NCBI RefSeq assembly: GCF_011392075.1
Contig: NZ_JAAJBV010000002.1
Span: 310,001-374,000 of the forward strand
Direction: 5' to 3'
DNA from: Flavobacterium celericrescens
Lineage (GTDB): Bacteria > Bacteroidota > Bacteroidia > Flavobacteriales > Flavobacteriaceae
Length of the DNA: 64,000 bases
Both the position numbers and the translations under genes were made by a program. The notes under the pieces were generated by a model, which saw only the letters and a program-made list of their open reading frames with translations, was not told the DNA's origin and did not search any database. Below, in pieces: positions 1-9,058 of this stretch (within the stretch, counting starts at the first letter, position 1; each line of letters opens with the position of its first letter).

Positions 1-309
1 TTTGAAGAAACAGCTTTCTTAAACGAAGTAATGCAAAATCCTGAGTTCATTCCAGAATTCAAAAATTATAAAGTAGATAAAGGTGCAAAATATAGCATCG
101 AAGACGTTTCAAGTTTTCCAATTGCAAATGCTGCCGTTACTGATGTTCGTCGTACGTTAAAAAACACGATTCAATTAGACACGAATATCCAAATCAAATT
201 GGATTTTATCAACCCAGAAAGTGCAGAGAAATTCGTTGAAAAAGGTTGGGACGAAGAAAAACAAATGTATTATTACTTGGTTTATTTTAATAAAGAGCAG
301 AAATCATAA
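1..309 (+). CDS. Nucleoid-associated protein, C-terminal part (NdpA/NA37-like)
   Basis: The reading frame is open from the first base of the window, so this is the last 102 residues of a longer protein and the apparent ATG at 31 is internal. The tail (SAEKFVEKGWDEEKQMYYYL) resembles the C-terminus of the 37-kDa nucleoid-associated protein family as found in flavobacteria, cytoplasmic proteins thought to bind the chromosome. I recognise it from family memory, not from a catalytic motif. A hairpin with a T-run follows directly, so the transcription unit ends here. The N-terminal two thirds lie outside the window. Confidence 0.65.
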   Translation, partial: FEETAFLNEVMQNPEFIPEFKNYKVDKGAKYSIEDVSSFPIANAAVTDVRRTLKNTIQLDTNIQIKLDFINPESAEKFVEKGWDEEKQMYYYLVYFNKEQKS

Positions 310-331
310 GACATTTATAAATAAAATTATT

Positions 332-368
332 AAACCTCAATTACAGCAATGTACTTGAGGTTTTTTTT
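332..368 (+). terminator. Rho-independent terminator after the nucleoid-associated protein gene
   Basis: The arms AAACCTCAA and TTGAGGTTT flank a 14-base loop and run into eight T residues, 23 bases after the stop codon. Confidence 0.8.
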
Positions 369-426
369 GAAAGAACTTTAACAAAATATTTTGTTTAACA
401 TTTTTAATTTTAAATTAAACATTCTT

Positions 427-434
427 TATCTTTG
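427..434 (+). promoter_or_regulatory. -7 promoter box of the TetR/ABC1-kinase operon
   Basis: TATCTTTG fits the Bacteroidota -7 consensus TAnnTTTG and lies 18 bases before the start codon at 453. No TTG was found at the usual 17-23 base distance, so only half the promoter is supported. Confidence 0.5.
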
Positions 435-452
435 ATAAAAATTTGATAAGTC

Positions 453-1112
453 ATGGCAAAGAAAAAAGAGATTACTAATCAAGATATTTTAGGATTCTAC
501 GTTGATTATTTTTTAGAAAATAACAAAGCGCCACACTCGGTATATAAATTCGCGAAGCAATACAACTTTGATGAAGCTGTGTTTTATGCAAATTTTTCAT
601 CTTTTGAACAAATTGAAAAAAACTTTTTCACTTCCTTATTTCAGCAAACAATTACTTTATTAGAAAAAAGCGAAGATTTTGAATCGTATGATGCACGAAC
701 TAAATTATTAAGTTTCTACTTTACCTATTTTGAAATGTTAACTGCAAATAGAAGTTTTTCGGTAGCACTTTTAAAAGAAGATAAAAATAAATTGAAAAGT
801 CTTTCCAAATTGACTGAACTAAGAAAACATTTCAAACAATTCATTGATACTTTAGATATTGAAAAAATTGATTTAAAGCAAGAAAAATTAATCGAATTTC
901 AAGAGAAAACGATGAGTGAAATGGCTTGGTTACAATTTCTATTCACGTTAAAATTCTGGATTGAAGACACTTCACTTTCTTTTGAAAAAACTGATATTTT
1001 CATTGAAAAATCAGTCAATACTAGTTTTGATTTAATGGATATTGCACCATTAAAAAGTTTAATTGACTTTGGAAAATTTGTTTGGCAAGAAAAAGCTTCA
1101 TTCAAAATGTAA
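453..1112 (+). CDS. TetR-like transcriptional regulator
   Basis: A 219-residue protein with an N-terminal helix-turn-helix of TetR type at about residues 7-60; the stretch SVYKFAKQYNFDEAVFYANF has the shape of the recognition helices and the following YxxF turn. The rest is helical and would be the ligand/dimer domain. The recognition helix is atypical (FDEAVFYANF in place of the usual GxxxxxLYxYF), so DNA binding is inferred. The stop codon lies 4 bases before the ABC1-kinase start, so the two are translated as a pair, and the regulator probably controls or senses the same process. The ligand is unknown. Confidence 0.7.
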   Translation: MAKKKEITNQDILGFYVDYFLENNKAPHSVYKFAKQYNFDEAVFYANFSSFEQIEKNFFTSLFQQTITLLEKSEDFESYDARTKLLSFYFTYFEMLTANRSFSVALLKEDKNKLKSLSKLTELRKHFKQFIDTLDIEKIDLKQEKLIEFQEKTMSEMAWLQFLFTLKFWIEDTSLSFEKTDIFIEKSVNTSFDLMDIAPLKSLIDFGKFVWQEKASFKM

Positions 1113-1116
1113 TCAC

Positions 1117-2427
1117 ATGAAAACAATCGATAGTATACCAACGTCTAAAATTCAGAGAGCATCCAAACTAATTCAAACTGGTGCAAAAGTTGGTGTAAAT
1201 TACATTAAATATTATGGTGATAAAATCACTAAAACTGAAGAGGAAGCCAAAGAAAATCTGAATTTAAACAACGCTTCAGACATTTACGACGGGTTAAAAC
1301 AAATGAAAGGTAGCGCTTTGAAAGTAGCACAAATGCTAAGCATGGACAAAAGCATTTTGCCTCGTGCCTATGTAGAGAAATTTTCATTAGCCCAATTTTC
1401 AGTGCCACCATTATCGCCACCTTTGGTGAATAAAACTTTTAAAAAATATTTTGGCAAACAGCCAATCGAAATATACGATACCTTCAATGCCACTTCAATA
1501 AATGCGGCTAGCATTGGTCAAGTGCACCAAGCTACCAAGGATGGGAAAAATCTTGCTGTGAAAATTCAATATCCTGGAGTGGCTGAAAGTATTAGTTCAG
1601 ATTTGGCAATGGTAAAGCCAATTGCTATAAAAATGTTTAATATCAAAGGAAAAGATTCGGATAAATATTTCAAAGAAGTTGAAGATAAATTGATTGAAGA
1701 AACCAATTACATCAACGAAGTCAAACAAAGTATTGAAATGGCTGAAGCTTGTCAAAATATTCCAAATTTGATTTTTCCAAAGTATTATCCCGAATTATCA
1801 TCAGAGAGAATTATAACAATGGATTGGATGACTGGCGAACATTTGTCTGAATTCACTGCTCATAATACTGATACAGAGAAATCGAATATTTTAGGTCAAA
1901 CGCTTTGGGATTTTTATATGTTTCAAATGCATAATTTACGAAAAGTTCATGCCGACCCACATCCAGGAAATTTCTTAATTACTAAAGACACCAAACTAAT
2001 TGCTTTGGATTTTGGTTGTATCAAAGAAGTTCCAAATGATTTTTATGTGCCGTATTTCGAATTAGCGAAAAAAGATAATTTGAATAATCCTGATTTTTTT
2101 CAATCGAAATTATACGAATTAGAAATATTAAGAACCGATGATTCTAAAGAAGAAATCGAGTTTTTCACAGCGATGTTTCACGAATTATTAAGTTTATTTG
2201 CAAGACCATTTCATGTGGAAGAATTTGATTTTTCAGACGATGAATTCTTTGGACAAATTGCCGATTTGGGCGAACGTTATTCCAAAAGCACCGAATTAAG
2301 AAATATGAATGGGAATCGCGGTTCAAAACATTTCATATACATCAATAGAACTTTCTTTGGTTTATACAATTTAATGCACGATTTAAAAGCGAAAAATGTA
2401 AAAATTAACAACTTTATAAAACATTAA
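1117..2427 (+). CDS. ABC1/AarF-UbiB family atypical protein kinase
   Basis: I chose the ATG at 1117, which follows the upstream stop by 4 bases and gives 436 residues; an upstream in-frame start at 1063 would overlap the regulator. Family landmarks are present in order: KVAQ at 69-72 (the KxGQ motif with Ala instead of Gly), the Ala-rich loop AASIGQVH at 130-137, the ATP-site lysine in AVKIQYPG near 149, the catalytic HADPHPGN at 278-285 and metal-binding DFG at 298-300. Members support ubiquinone or other isoprenoid-lipid metabolism. This organism probably uses menaquinone, so the substrate is open. The unit ends in a terminator. Confidence 0.85.
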   Translation: MKTIDSIPTSKIQRASKLIQTGAKVGVNYIKYYGDKITKTEEEAKENLNLNNASDIYDGLKQMKGSALKVAQMLSMDKSILPRAYVEKFSLAQFSVPPLSPPLVNKTFKKYFGKQPIEIYDTFNATSINAASIGQVHQATKDGKNLAVKIQYPGVAESISSDLAMVKPIAIKMFNIKGKDSDKYFKEVEDKLIEETNYINEVKQSIEMAEACQNIPNLIFPKYYPELSSERIITMDWMTGEHLSEFTAHNTDTEKSNILGQTLWDFYMFQMHNLRKVHADPHPGNFLITKDTKLIALDFGCIKEVPNDFYVPYFELAKKDNLNNPDFFQSKLYELEILRTDDSKEEIEFFTAMFHELLSLFARPFHVEEFDFSDDEFFGQIADLGERYSKSTELRNMNGNRGSKHFIYINRTFFGLYNLMHDLKAKNVKINNFIKH

Positions 2428-2449
2428 CTTTTTGTCCTGAATAATTATA

Positions 2450-2486
2450 AAATTCCTAACAATTTCATGTGTTAGGAATTTTTTAT
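2450..2486 (+). terminator. Rho-independent terminator after the ABC1 kinase
   Basis: AAATTCCTAAC and GTTAGGAATTT form a stem with a 10-base loop followed by a T-rich run. Confidence 0.8.
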
Positions 2487-2553
2487 TTTAATTACAATCG
2501 GTAACAAAATACAATATCATTCGTCTTATTCATAAATCAAAAAACGAACAAAT

Positions 2554-3450
2554 TTGGAAACTATTTTAAAAATCACCAATCTTAATAAGATTTTTAACAG
2601 AAAATTACACGCCGTTAAAAACGTGTCTTTTGAAATCAAAAAAGGGAATGTATATGGAATTCTTGGGCCAAATGGATCAGGAAAATCAACCACTTTAGGA
2701 ATAGTATTAAATGTAGTGAATAAAACTTCAGGTGAATTTGAATGGTTTGAAGGAAAAACCAGCACACATGATGCTTTAAAAAAAGTAGGAGCCATCATTG
2801 AAAGACCTAATTTTTATCCATACATGTCTGCTAAAGAGAACTTAGAATTGGTTTGCAAAATCAAAGGAACTTCTTTTGCAAAAGTGGACGAAAAACTAGA
2901 ATTAGTTGGCCTTTTAGAACGAAAAAACGACAAATTCAAAACTTTTTCTTTAGGTATGAAACAACGTTTAGCAATTGCTTCTGCATTACTAAACGACCCT
3001 GAAATTTTAATCTTAGACGAACCTACAAATGGTTTAGATCCTCAAGGAATTCGTCAAATTAGAGATATAATTAGAATCATTGCTTCACAAGGAACAACTA
3101 TATTATTGGCTTCGCATTTATTAGACGAAGTTGAAAAAGTGTGTAGCCATGTAGTGGTTTTGCAAAAAGGTGTAATGCTATATCAAGGTTCGGTTCATAA
3201 CATGATTGAAAATAACAGCTTTTTTGAATTAAAATCTGCTAATATTCAACAATTAAAAGAAGTACTTCAAAATCACGCTTCTGTAGAAAAATTGATTGAA
3301 GAAGAAGGAAGGTTATTGGTTTATATGAAACAAGAAATTGCAGCTCAAGAGATTAATTCTTATCTATTTGAGCGCAATATTGTATTAGAACATCTTGTGA
3401 AAAGAAAAAATAGCTTAGAAGAACAATTTTTAGAATTAACCAAAAACTAA
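2554..3450 (+). CDS. ABC transporter ATP-binding protein
   Basis: A 298-residue ATPase starting at a TTG codon; no in-frame ATG lies between the upstream stop at 2533 and the conserved N-terminus (METILKITNLNKIF), so TTG is the only sensible start. It has Walker A GPNGSGKST at 38-46, signature SLGMKQR at 132-138 and Walker B with D-loop LILDEPTNGLD at 152-162, then a switch histidine in LASHLLDEVE. It pairs with the permease 7 bases downstream as an ABC-2 exporter of the bacitracin/NatA-like type. The exported substrate cannot be read from the sequence. Confidence 0.9.
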   Translation: METILKITNLNKIFNRKLHAVKNVSFEIKKGNVYGILGPNGSGKSTTLGIVLNVVNKTSGEFEWFEGKTSTHDALKKVGAIIERPNFYPYMSAKENLELVCKIKGTSFAKVDEKLELVGLLERKNDKFKTFSLGMKQRLAIASALLNDPEILILDEPTNGLDPQGIRQIRDIIRIIASQGTTILLASHLLDEVEKVCSHVVVLQKGVMLYQGSVHNMIENNSFFELKSANIQQLKEVLQNHASVEKLIEEEGRLLVYMKQEIAAQEINSYLFERNIVLEHLVKRKNSLEEQFLELTKN

Positions 3451-3457
3451 CAACGGT

Positions 3458-4309
3458 ATGTACAGATTACTTTCTATCGAATTTCAAAAAATATGGAAAA
3501 ACAAAGCGAGCAAAGTTTTATTGATTGCTTATTTTGTATTACTAAGTTTTATTGCATTAATAGCTTCTATCAAATTTAGCATTGGTTCTTTTGAAATTAG
3601 AATTGCTGACCAAGGAATTTTTAACTTCCCTTACATCTGGCATTTTAATACATATGTAGCAGCTTTATTCAAAATTTTCTTAGCAATTGTAATTGTTTCT
3701 ATGATGGCAAACGAATACACTTACGGAACTTTAAAGCAAAATCTAATTGATGGATTGAGTAAAAAAGAATTTATTCTTTCAAAATTCATTGTAGTAGGAA
3801 CTTTTGCATTAGCTTCAACTGTTTTTATATTTATTTTGTCTTTAATTTTAGGCTACTCTTTTTCTTCTTATAACGAAATTGGAATAGTTTTTTCAGACAT
3901 GGAATATCTTTTAGCCTTTTTTATTAAACTCGTTGCCTTTTTCTCTTTCTGTTTATTCATCGGAATATTAGTAAAACGAAGTGCTTTTGCGTTAGGTTTT
4001 ATATTTATTTGGTTCATTGCAGAAAACATTTTTTATTGGATTGTAAAATTTGTTATTCTTGGAGGAGATGATAAACATAAAAACTTTGGTGACACAATCA
4101 TTCAATATTTTCCAATTGAGTCGATGAGTAATTTAATAAAAGAACCAATTACCCGACTGAATGCCATTAAAACAATAGAAGCTACAATTGGTGGCGCAAA
4201 AGTTGCAAAAGATTATAGCATACATTTCTCACAAGTTTCTATAGTATTAGTTTGGACTTTAATTTTCATTTTTGCATCCTATTACATCGTAAAAAAGAGA
4301 GATTTGTAG
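3458..4309 (+). CDS. ABC-2 type transporter permease
   Basis: A 283-residue inner-membrane protein with about six hydrophobic segments (roughly residues 18-40, 65-85, 108-130, 145-170, 175-200 and 260-280). It follows the ATPase gene by 7 bases and is its membrane partner. The motif MMANEYTYGTLKQNLIDGLSKKEF after the second helix is typical of the ABC-2 coupling region in this family. Substrate unknown. The stop codon is directly followed by a -7-like box that serves the next gene. Confidence 0.88.
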   Translation: MYRLLSIEFQKIWKNKASKVLLIAYFVLLSFIALIASIKFSIGSFEIRIADQGIFNFPYIWHFNTYVAALFKIFLAIVIVSMMANEYTYGTLKQNLIDGLSKKEFILSKFIVVGTFALASTVFIFILSLILGYSFSSYNEIGIVFSDMEYLLAFFIKLVAFFSFCLFIGILVKRSAFALGFIFIWFIAENIFYWIVKFVILGGDDKHKNFGDTIIQYFPIESMSNLIKEPITRLNAIKTIEATIGGAKVAKDYSIHFSQVSIVLVWTLIFIFASYYIVKKRDL

Positions 4310-4317
4310 TATCTTTG
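4310..4317 (+). promoter_or_regulatory. -7 promoter box before the choice-of-anchor L gene
   Basis: TATCTTTG matches TAnnTTTG and starts one base after the permease stop. The start codon at 4326 is only 8 bases beyond the box, so a transcript from here would be nearly leaderless. No clear TTG partner. Confidence 0.4.
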
Positions 4318-4325
4318 CTGATGCT

Positions 4326-6329
4326 ATGATTACAAAAATAAATACCCTTATAATTGTGCTTTTCGGATTGATTTTTCAGTCTGGAAAAGCGCAATATATT
4401 TCTGTTGACGAAGGTTATTCCGCACAATACTTAGTTGAAAATGTTTTGATAGACAGTCCGTGTGCAAACGTATTTAATTTTAGTGTTTCTGGCGGAAACT
4501 TTGCTACTGGAGAAAAAAGTTATGGCTATTTTGACGCAACTGGAACTGGATTTCCTTTTGAAAATGGAATAATTTTATCAACTGGGAAAATAAATAATGC
4601 ACCTGGTCCAAATTCATTTGTTTCTGATGATGGTAATGGAATGAGTTGGAATGGTGATGCTGATTTGAACCAAGCACTAAACATTAGCAATTCAATCAAT
4701 GCTACAGTTTTAGAATTTGATTTTATACCATTAGGAAGTACAATTAGCTTCGACTATATTTTTTCTTCTGAAGAATATCACGGCACAGCAACCTGTCAAT
4801 ATTCAGATGGTTTTGCGTTTTTATTAAAAGAAGCAAGTGCCACAACCTATCAAAACTTAGCAGTTTTACCAGGCACAACTATTCCTGTAAAAGTCACTTC
4901 TGTTCATCCTGCTATTTCTGGAGGTTGTCCTGCACAAAACGAACAATATTTTGATGCTTTCAATAGCACAAATCATCCCACCAATTTTAACGGACAAACT
5001 AAAGTATTAACTGCACAAGCCGATGTAATCCCTGGAACAACATATCATATCAAATTAGTAATCGCTGATGAAGGAAATTATAGATATGATTCGGCAATAT
5101 TTTTAGGTGGAGGAAGTTTCAATTTTGGCATTGATTTAGGCATTGACCGATTAATTGCAACTGGAAACCCACTTTGTCAAAGTGAAACATTACTTTTAAA
5201 TGCAACACAAACAGGCGCAACAGGCTATCAATGGTTTCAAAACAATATTGCATTAGTTGGTGAAACAAACCCAACTTATCTAGTGAGTTCAGAAGGTGAA
5301 TATTCAGTTGACATTAATTATGGAACATCGTGTCAAACAACTGGTGAAATTACAATTGAATATGCTACAAATCTTATAGTAAACCAAGATACATTTACGT
5401 TATGTGATGCAGATAGTAATCAGGATGGAAAAACAGTTTTTGATTTGAATACAATTATACTTAATCTATTTACAAATTTACCTGCAAATTATACTGTTTC
5501 ATTTTTTGAAAATTCAAGTAGTACAACTGTTTTACCTAGTTTTTTTACTAATACTAATCCATTTAATCAAACTATATATGCGCGAATAATGAATATTCAA
5601 GGTTGTTATACTGATTATCCTGTGCATTTAGTAGTGAATACCTTTTCAACCTCAATTGTTGATGAAGAAGTTGGTTTGTGTGAAAATAATCCAATTACTC
5701 TAACGGCAGATTCAGGATTCACATATTCATGGAATACATCTCCCGTTGAAACTTCTCAATCTATTACAGTTAATGCTGCAGGAACTTATACTGTTACGTT
5801 AACCAATGCTAACAATTGTTCTAAAACAAAAACATTTACCGTTACTGCATCAGGAATTGCAACTATTAACGAAATTATAATTAATGATTTCTCAGATAAT
5901 AATACTATAACTGTTGATTATTCTGGATTGGGTGTTTATGAATTTTCATTAAATGGTACTAATTTCCAAAATTCTCCAATTTTCTCAAATCTTAATGAAG
6001 GAGAATATACTGTTTTTGTCAATGACACTAAAGGCTGTGGCGTTGTTGCTGAATCATTTTACATTTTAAACTATCCAAAATACTTCACTCCAAATGGCGA
6101 TGGAATTAACGATACTTGGTATGTTAAAAACCTACAGAAGCGCAATTTAGAAAATAGTACTATTTCAATATTTGACCGTTATGGTAAATTATTAAAACAA
6201 ATAAACAGTATTTATGAAGGCTGGGATGGAACTTTTAATGGAAACAAACTACCAAGCTCAGATTATTGGTTTGTAATTGAATTAACCAATGGAAAAATAG
6301 TAAAAGGTCATTTTACACTAAAACGTTAG
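4326..6329 (+). CDS. Secreted choice-of-anchor L protein with T9SS type B sorting domain
   Basis: A 667-residue exported protein. Residues 1-22 form a signal peptide ending in GKA. Residues about 45-260 form a choice-of-anchor L domain (FPFENGIILSTG, SFDYIFSSEEYHGT). Then come immunoglobulin-like segments (GYQWFQNNIALVGETNPTY; FTYSWNTSPVETSQSITVNA). The last 85 residues are the gliding-motility-associated type B C-terminal domain: YFTPNGDGINDTWYV, ISIFDRYGKLL and GWDGTFNG. Such domains direct export through the type IX system, so the mature protein should be on the cell surface or released. The ligand is unknown; adhesion is a guess. The gldI gene nearby fits a gliding bacterium. Confidence 0.9.
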   Translation: MITKINTLIIVLFGLIFQSGKAQYISVDEGYSAQYLVENVLIDSPCANVFNFSVSGGNFATGEKSYGYFDATGTGFPFENGIILSTGKINNAPGPNSFVSDDGNGMSWNGDADLNQALNISNSINATVLEFDFIPLGSTISFDYIFSSEEYHGTATCQYSDGFAFLLKEASATTYQNLAVLPGTTIPVKVTSVHPAISGGCPAQNEQYFDAFNSTNHPTNFNGQTKVLTAQADVIPGTTYHIKLVIADEGNYRYDSAIFLGGGSFNFGIDLGIDRLIATGNPLCQSETLLLNATQTGATGYQWFQNNIALVGETNPTYLVSSEGEYSVDINYGTSCQTTGEITIEYATNLIVNQDTFTLCDADSNQDGKTVFDLNTIILNLFTNLPANYTVSFFENSSSTTVLPSFFTNTNPFNQTIYARIMNIQGCYTDYPVHLVVNTFSTSIVDEEVGLCENNPITLTADSGFTYSWNTSPVETSQSITVNAAGTYTVTLTNANNCSKTKTFTVTASGIATINEIIINDFSDNNTITVDYSGLGVYEFSLNGTNFQNSPIFSNLNEGEYTVFVNDTKGCGVVAESFYILNYPKYFTPNGDGINDTWYVKNLQKRNLENSTISIFDRYGKLLKQINSIYEGWDGTFNGNKLPSSDYWFVIELTNGKIVKGHFTLKR

Positions 6330-6373
6330 GCATAATTATTGCACAATAGCACACAAAATAATATATTCGCAGT

Positions 6374-7390
6374 ATGATGCAAGCACACGAAATTGAAGCT
6401 ATAAAAACACTATTAGCTACTCCAAAAAAAATTACCATAATCCCACATAGAAATCCTGATGGTGATGCTATGGGCTCAACATTAGGTTTATATCATATTC
6501 TAAAACAATTGCAACACGATGTTGTTGTTATAGCTCCAAATGAATTTCCAGATTTTTTAGCTTGGCTACCTGAAAGTGAAAAAGTATTAATTTTTGAACG
6601 TAGTTTTGATAAATGCAAAGCAATTATAGAAAAATCGGAAGTAATTTTTACTTTAGATTTTAATGCCTTGCACCGAATGGGTGACCAAATGGAAAACCTT
6701 TTAAAAACAATCGCTACTACCAGTATTATGATAGACCATCATCAATCGCCAGATGGTTATGCAACTTACACTTTTTCAGATACTTCTTATGGCTCTACTT
6801 GCCAAATGGTATATGATTTTATTTATCAATTAGGTTATGAAAACTTATTAAATAAAACGGCAGCCACTTGTTTATACACAGGAATTGTAACCGATTCTGG
6901 GAGCTTTCGCTTTCCAAAAACCACTAGTGCAACTCACAAATGTGTAGCGGATTTAATAGAAAAAGGAATTAACAATAGTGAAATTCACAATTTATTATTC
7001 GACAATTCTAGTTATAATCGATTATTATTACTTGGAAAAGCATTACAAAATTTAAAAATATTAGACCAATACAAAACTTCTTACATTACTTTAAGCCAAG
7101 ATGAATTAAACGAATTTGGACATCAAAAAGGCGATACAGAAGGCATTGTAAATTATGGTTTAAGTATAAAAGGAATTGATTTTACAGCCATTTTTATAGA
7201 ACATAAAGAAGAAGGAATTATCAAAATTTCATTCCGTTCACAAGGTGATTTTGATGTAAATCAATTTGCTAGAAATCACTTCAATGGAGGTGGTCACATC
7301 AACGCTGCTGGAGGAAAATCTTTTTTATCACTTGAGGAAACGGTACAACAATTTATTGCTATTTTAGCATCAGAAAAAAACAATAATTAA
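6374..7390 (+). CDS. DHH-family phosphoesterase (NrnA-like oligoribonuclease/pAp phosphatase)
   Basis: A 338-residue DHH/DHHA1 protein. Metal-binding motifs are HRNPDGDAMGS at 25-35, an Asp in TLDFNALHR near 95, DHH at 121-123 and Asp174 in TGIVTDSGSFR. The C-terminal DHHA1 domain holds GGGHINAAGG near 307-316. The length fits NrnA, which degrades short oligoribonucleotides and dephosphorylates pAp; c-di-NMP hydrolases have a similar core, so the substrate is inferred. Its last base is shared with the gldI start codon, indicating translational coupling. Confidence 0.9.
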   Translation: MMQAHEIEAIKTLLATPKKITIIPHRNPDGDAMGSTLGLYHILKQLQHDVVVIAPNEFPDFLAWLPESEKVLIFERSFDKCKAIIEKSEVIFTLDFNALHRMGDQMENLLKTIATTSIMIDHHQSPDGYATYTFSDTSYGSTCQMVYDFIYQLGYENLLNKTAATCLYTGIVTDSGSFRFPKTTSATHKCVADLIEKGINNSEIHNLLFDNSSYNRLLLLGKALQNLKILDQYKTSYITLSQDELNEFGHQKGDTEGIVNYGLSIKGIDFTAIFIEHKEEGIIKISFRSQGDFDVNQFARNHFNGGGHINAAGGKSFLSLEETVQQFIAILASEKNNN

Positions 7391-7950
7391 TGAAACTTTA
7401 TTTATACATACTAATTGCTTCAATTGGAATAACTTTTACAGGTTGTTCAAAACAGCAACAAGCTCGCAAACCAATTACACATTCTTCTGGAACTTTTATC
7501 AAAGAATCTATCGAAAGAAATAAAAAGTTAGTTGCCAATGAGGAAAAACTAATTGATTCTATTATTAAAAACGATACGTTAAAACAATACATAGCTTCAA
7601 ACAAAGGATATTGGTATAAATATGAAACCAAACTTGAAGAAAGTACCGCATTTCCAAAAAGAGGCGATATTGCTTATTTTGATTATGAAATAAAGGATTT
7701 ATTGAGTCGCGTAATTTATACAAAAGCGGAAACCAAACCTCAAATATATTATGTGGATAAGGAAAACATTATGATGGGATTGCGAGATGGCATCAAATTA
7801 ATGAAAAAAGGAGAAACTATTACTTTCCTTTTCCCTTCTCATATGGCATATGGATATCATGGTGACGATAAAAAAATTGGAACAAACGAGCCACTTATTT
7901 GTACTGTAACATTAAACGATATTAAATTAGATACACAAGCAAAAAACTAA
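7390..7950 (+). CDS. gldI: Gliding motility lipoprotein GldI, FKBP-type isomerase-like
   Basis: A 186-residue lipoprotein with a lipobox ending at Cys19 (ITFTGC) and an FKBP-like domain at about 75-182 (FPKRGDIAYFDYEI, MGLRDGIKLMKKGETITFLFPSHMAYGYHGD, CTVTLNDI). GldI is required for gliding in Flavobacterium johnsoniae and probably helps fold envelope proteins of the gliding/type IX machinery in the periplasm. It overlaps the DHH gene by one base and abuts a second FKBP-containing gene without a gap, so all are one operon. The assignment rests on the N-terminal linker (FIKESIERNKKLVANEEKLID) and the atypical FKBP fold. Confidence 0.85.
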   Translation: MKLYLYILIASIGITFTGCSKQQQARKPITHSSGTFIKESIERNKKLVANEEKLIDSIIKNDTLKQYIASNKGYWYKYETKLEESTAFPKRGDIAYFDYEIKDLLSRVIYTKAETKPQIYYVDKENIMMGLRDGIKLMKKGETITFLFPSHMAYGYHGDDKKIGTNEPLICTVTLNDIKLDTQAKN

Positions 7951-9045
7951 ATGAAAACGATGAAACCCATTTCAATTTTATTTTTAAGTTTAATTACATT
8001 TCTTTCTTCTTGCTCAAAATCGCATGACCAATTAGCTGAAGGATTATATGCCGAAATTGAAACTTCAAAAGGCACATTAATTGCAAAATTGGAGTATAAA
8101 AAAGTTCCAAATACTGTAGCAAACTTTGTAACATTAACAGAAGGTAAAAACCCTTTTGTAAGCGAAGAATTTAAAGGAAAAGCATTTTATGACGGATTAA
8201 AATTTCACCGCGTAATTCCAGATTTTATGGCTCAATGTGGCGACCCGAATGGTGATGGTTCTGGTGGACCAGGTTATAAATTTAAAGATGAATTTCATCC
8301 CGATTTAAAACATTCAAAAGCAGGCATATTATCTATGGCTAATGCTGGACCTGGCACTAATGGAAGCCAATTTTTTATCACGCATAAGGAAACACCTTGG
8401 TTAGATAATATGCATAGTGTATTTGGAGAAGTAATAGAAGGATTAGATATTCTTAATACTATTGAAAATGAAGATCAAATTGAAAAAATTACGATTATCA
8501 GAATTGGAAACGAAGCTAAAAAATTTGATGCCGTAAAAACTTTCAAAAACTACTATGCAAAAGAAGCTAAAGCTCAAAAAGAAGCTGAAGAAAAAACAAG
8601 ATCAATCAGAGAAGCAAAAGCGAAAGAGTTTGAATCAATAAAAGCAACAGGCACAAAAACACAATCTGGATTAATATATAAAGTTATTAAAAAAGGCACT
8701 GGAGTAAAACCGACAGTTGGAACAAATGCTTTTGTGCATTATGCAGGTTTTTTAGAAAATGGTCAACTTTTTGATACAAATTATGAAGATGTTGCCAAAC
8801 TTTACGGAAAATTTGACCAAAACAGAGCTAACCAAAATGGTTATACAGGTTATCCAGTAACAATGGGTAATTTGCCTTTTATTCCAGGATTCAATGAAGG
8901 TGTTGAAATGATGAGTTTTGGAGACAAAATGGTTTTATATATACCCGCTAATTTAGCATACGGAGAACAAGGTGGTGGCGATGTTATTCCTCCAAATGCA
9001 AATATTATATTTGAAGTAGAACTTTTAGAAAAAATTACCAAATAA
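7951..9045 (+). CDS. Cyclophilin-FKBP fusion peptidyl-prolyl isomerase, lipoprotein
   Basis: A 364-residue lipoprotein (lipobox Cys21, FLSSC). Two isomerase folds lie in one chain: a cyclophilin domain at about 30-190 ([37 protein letters not shown]) and an FKBP domain at about 235-362 ([57 protein letters not shown]). A charged helical linker separates them. It begins right after the gldI stop. Both active-site regions look intact. Its role would be proline isomerisation of exported proteins in the periplasm. The next gene is a paralogue. Confidence 0.92.
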   Translation: MKTMKPISILFLSLITFLSSCSKSHDQLAEGLYAEIETSKGTLIAKLEYKKVPNTVANFVTLTEGKNPFVSEEFKGKAFYDGLKFHRVIPDFMAQCGDPNGDGSGGPGYKFKDEFHPDLKHSKAGILSMANAGPGTNGSQFFITHKETPWLDNMHSVFGEVIEGLDILNTIENEDQIEKITIIRIGNEAKKFDAVKTFKNYYAKEAKAQKEAEEKTRSIREAKAKEFESIKATGTKTQSGLIYKVIKKGTGVKPTVGTNAFVHYAGFLENGQLFDTNYEDVAKLYGKFDQNRANQNGYTGYPVTMGNLPFIPGFNEGVEMMSFGDKMVLYIPANLAYGEQGGGDVIPPNANIIFEVELLEKITK

Positions 9046-9058
9046 ATAATATCTCAAA

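Noticed and set aside
1063-1116. Start extending the ABC1 kinase by 18 residues
   Set aside because: It overlaps the regulator's C-terminus in another frame and the ATG at 1117 fits the usual 4-base spacing.
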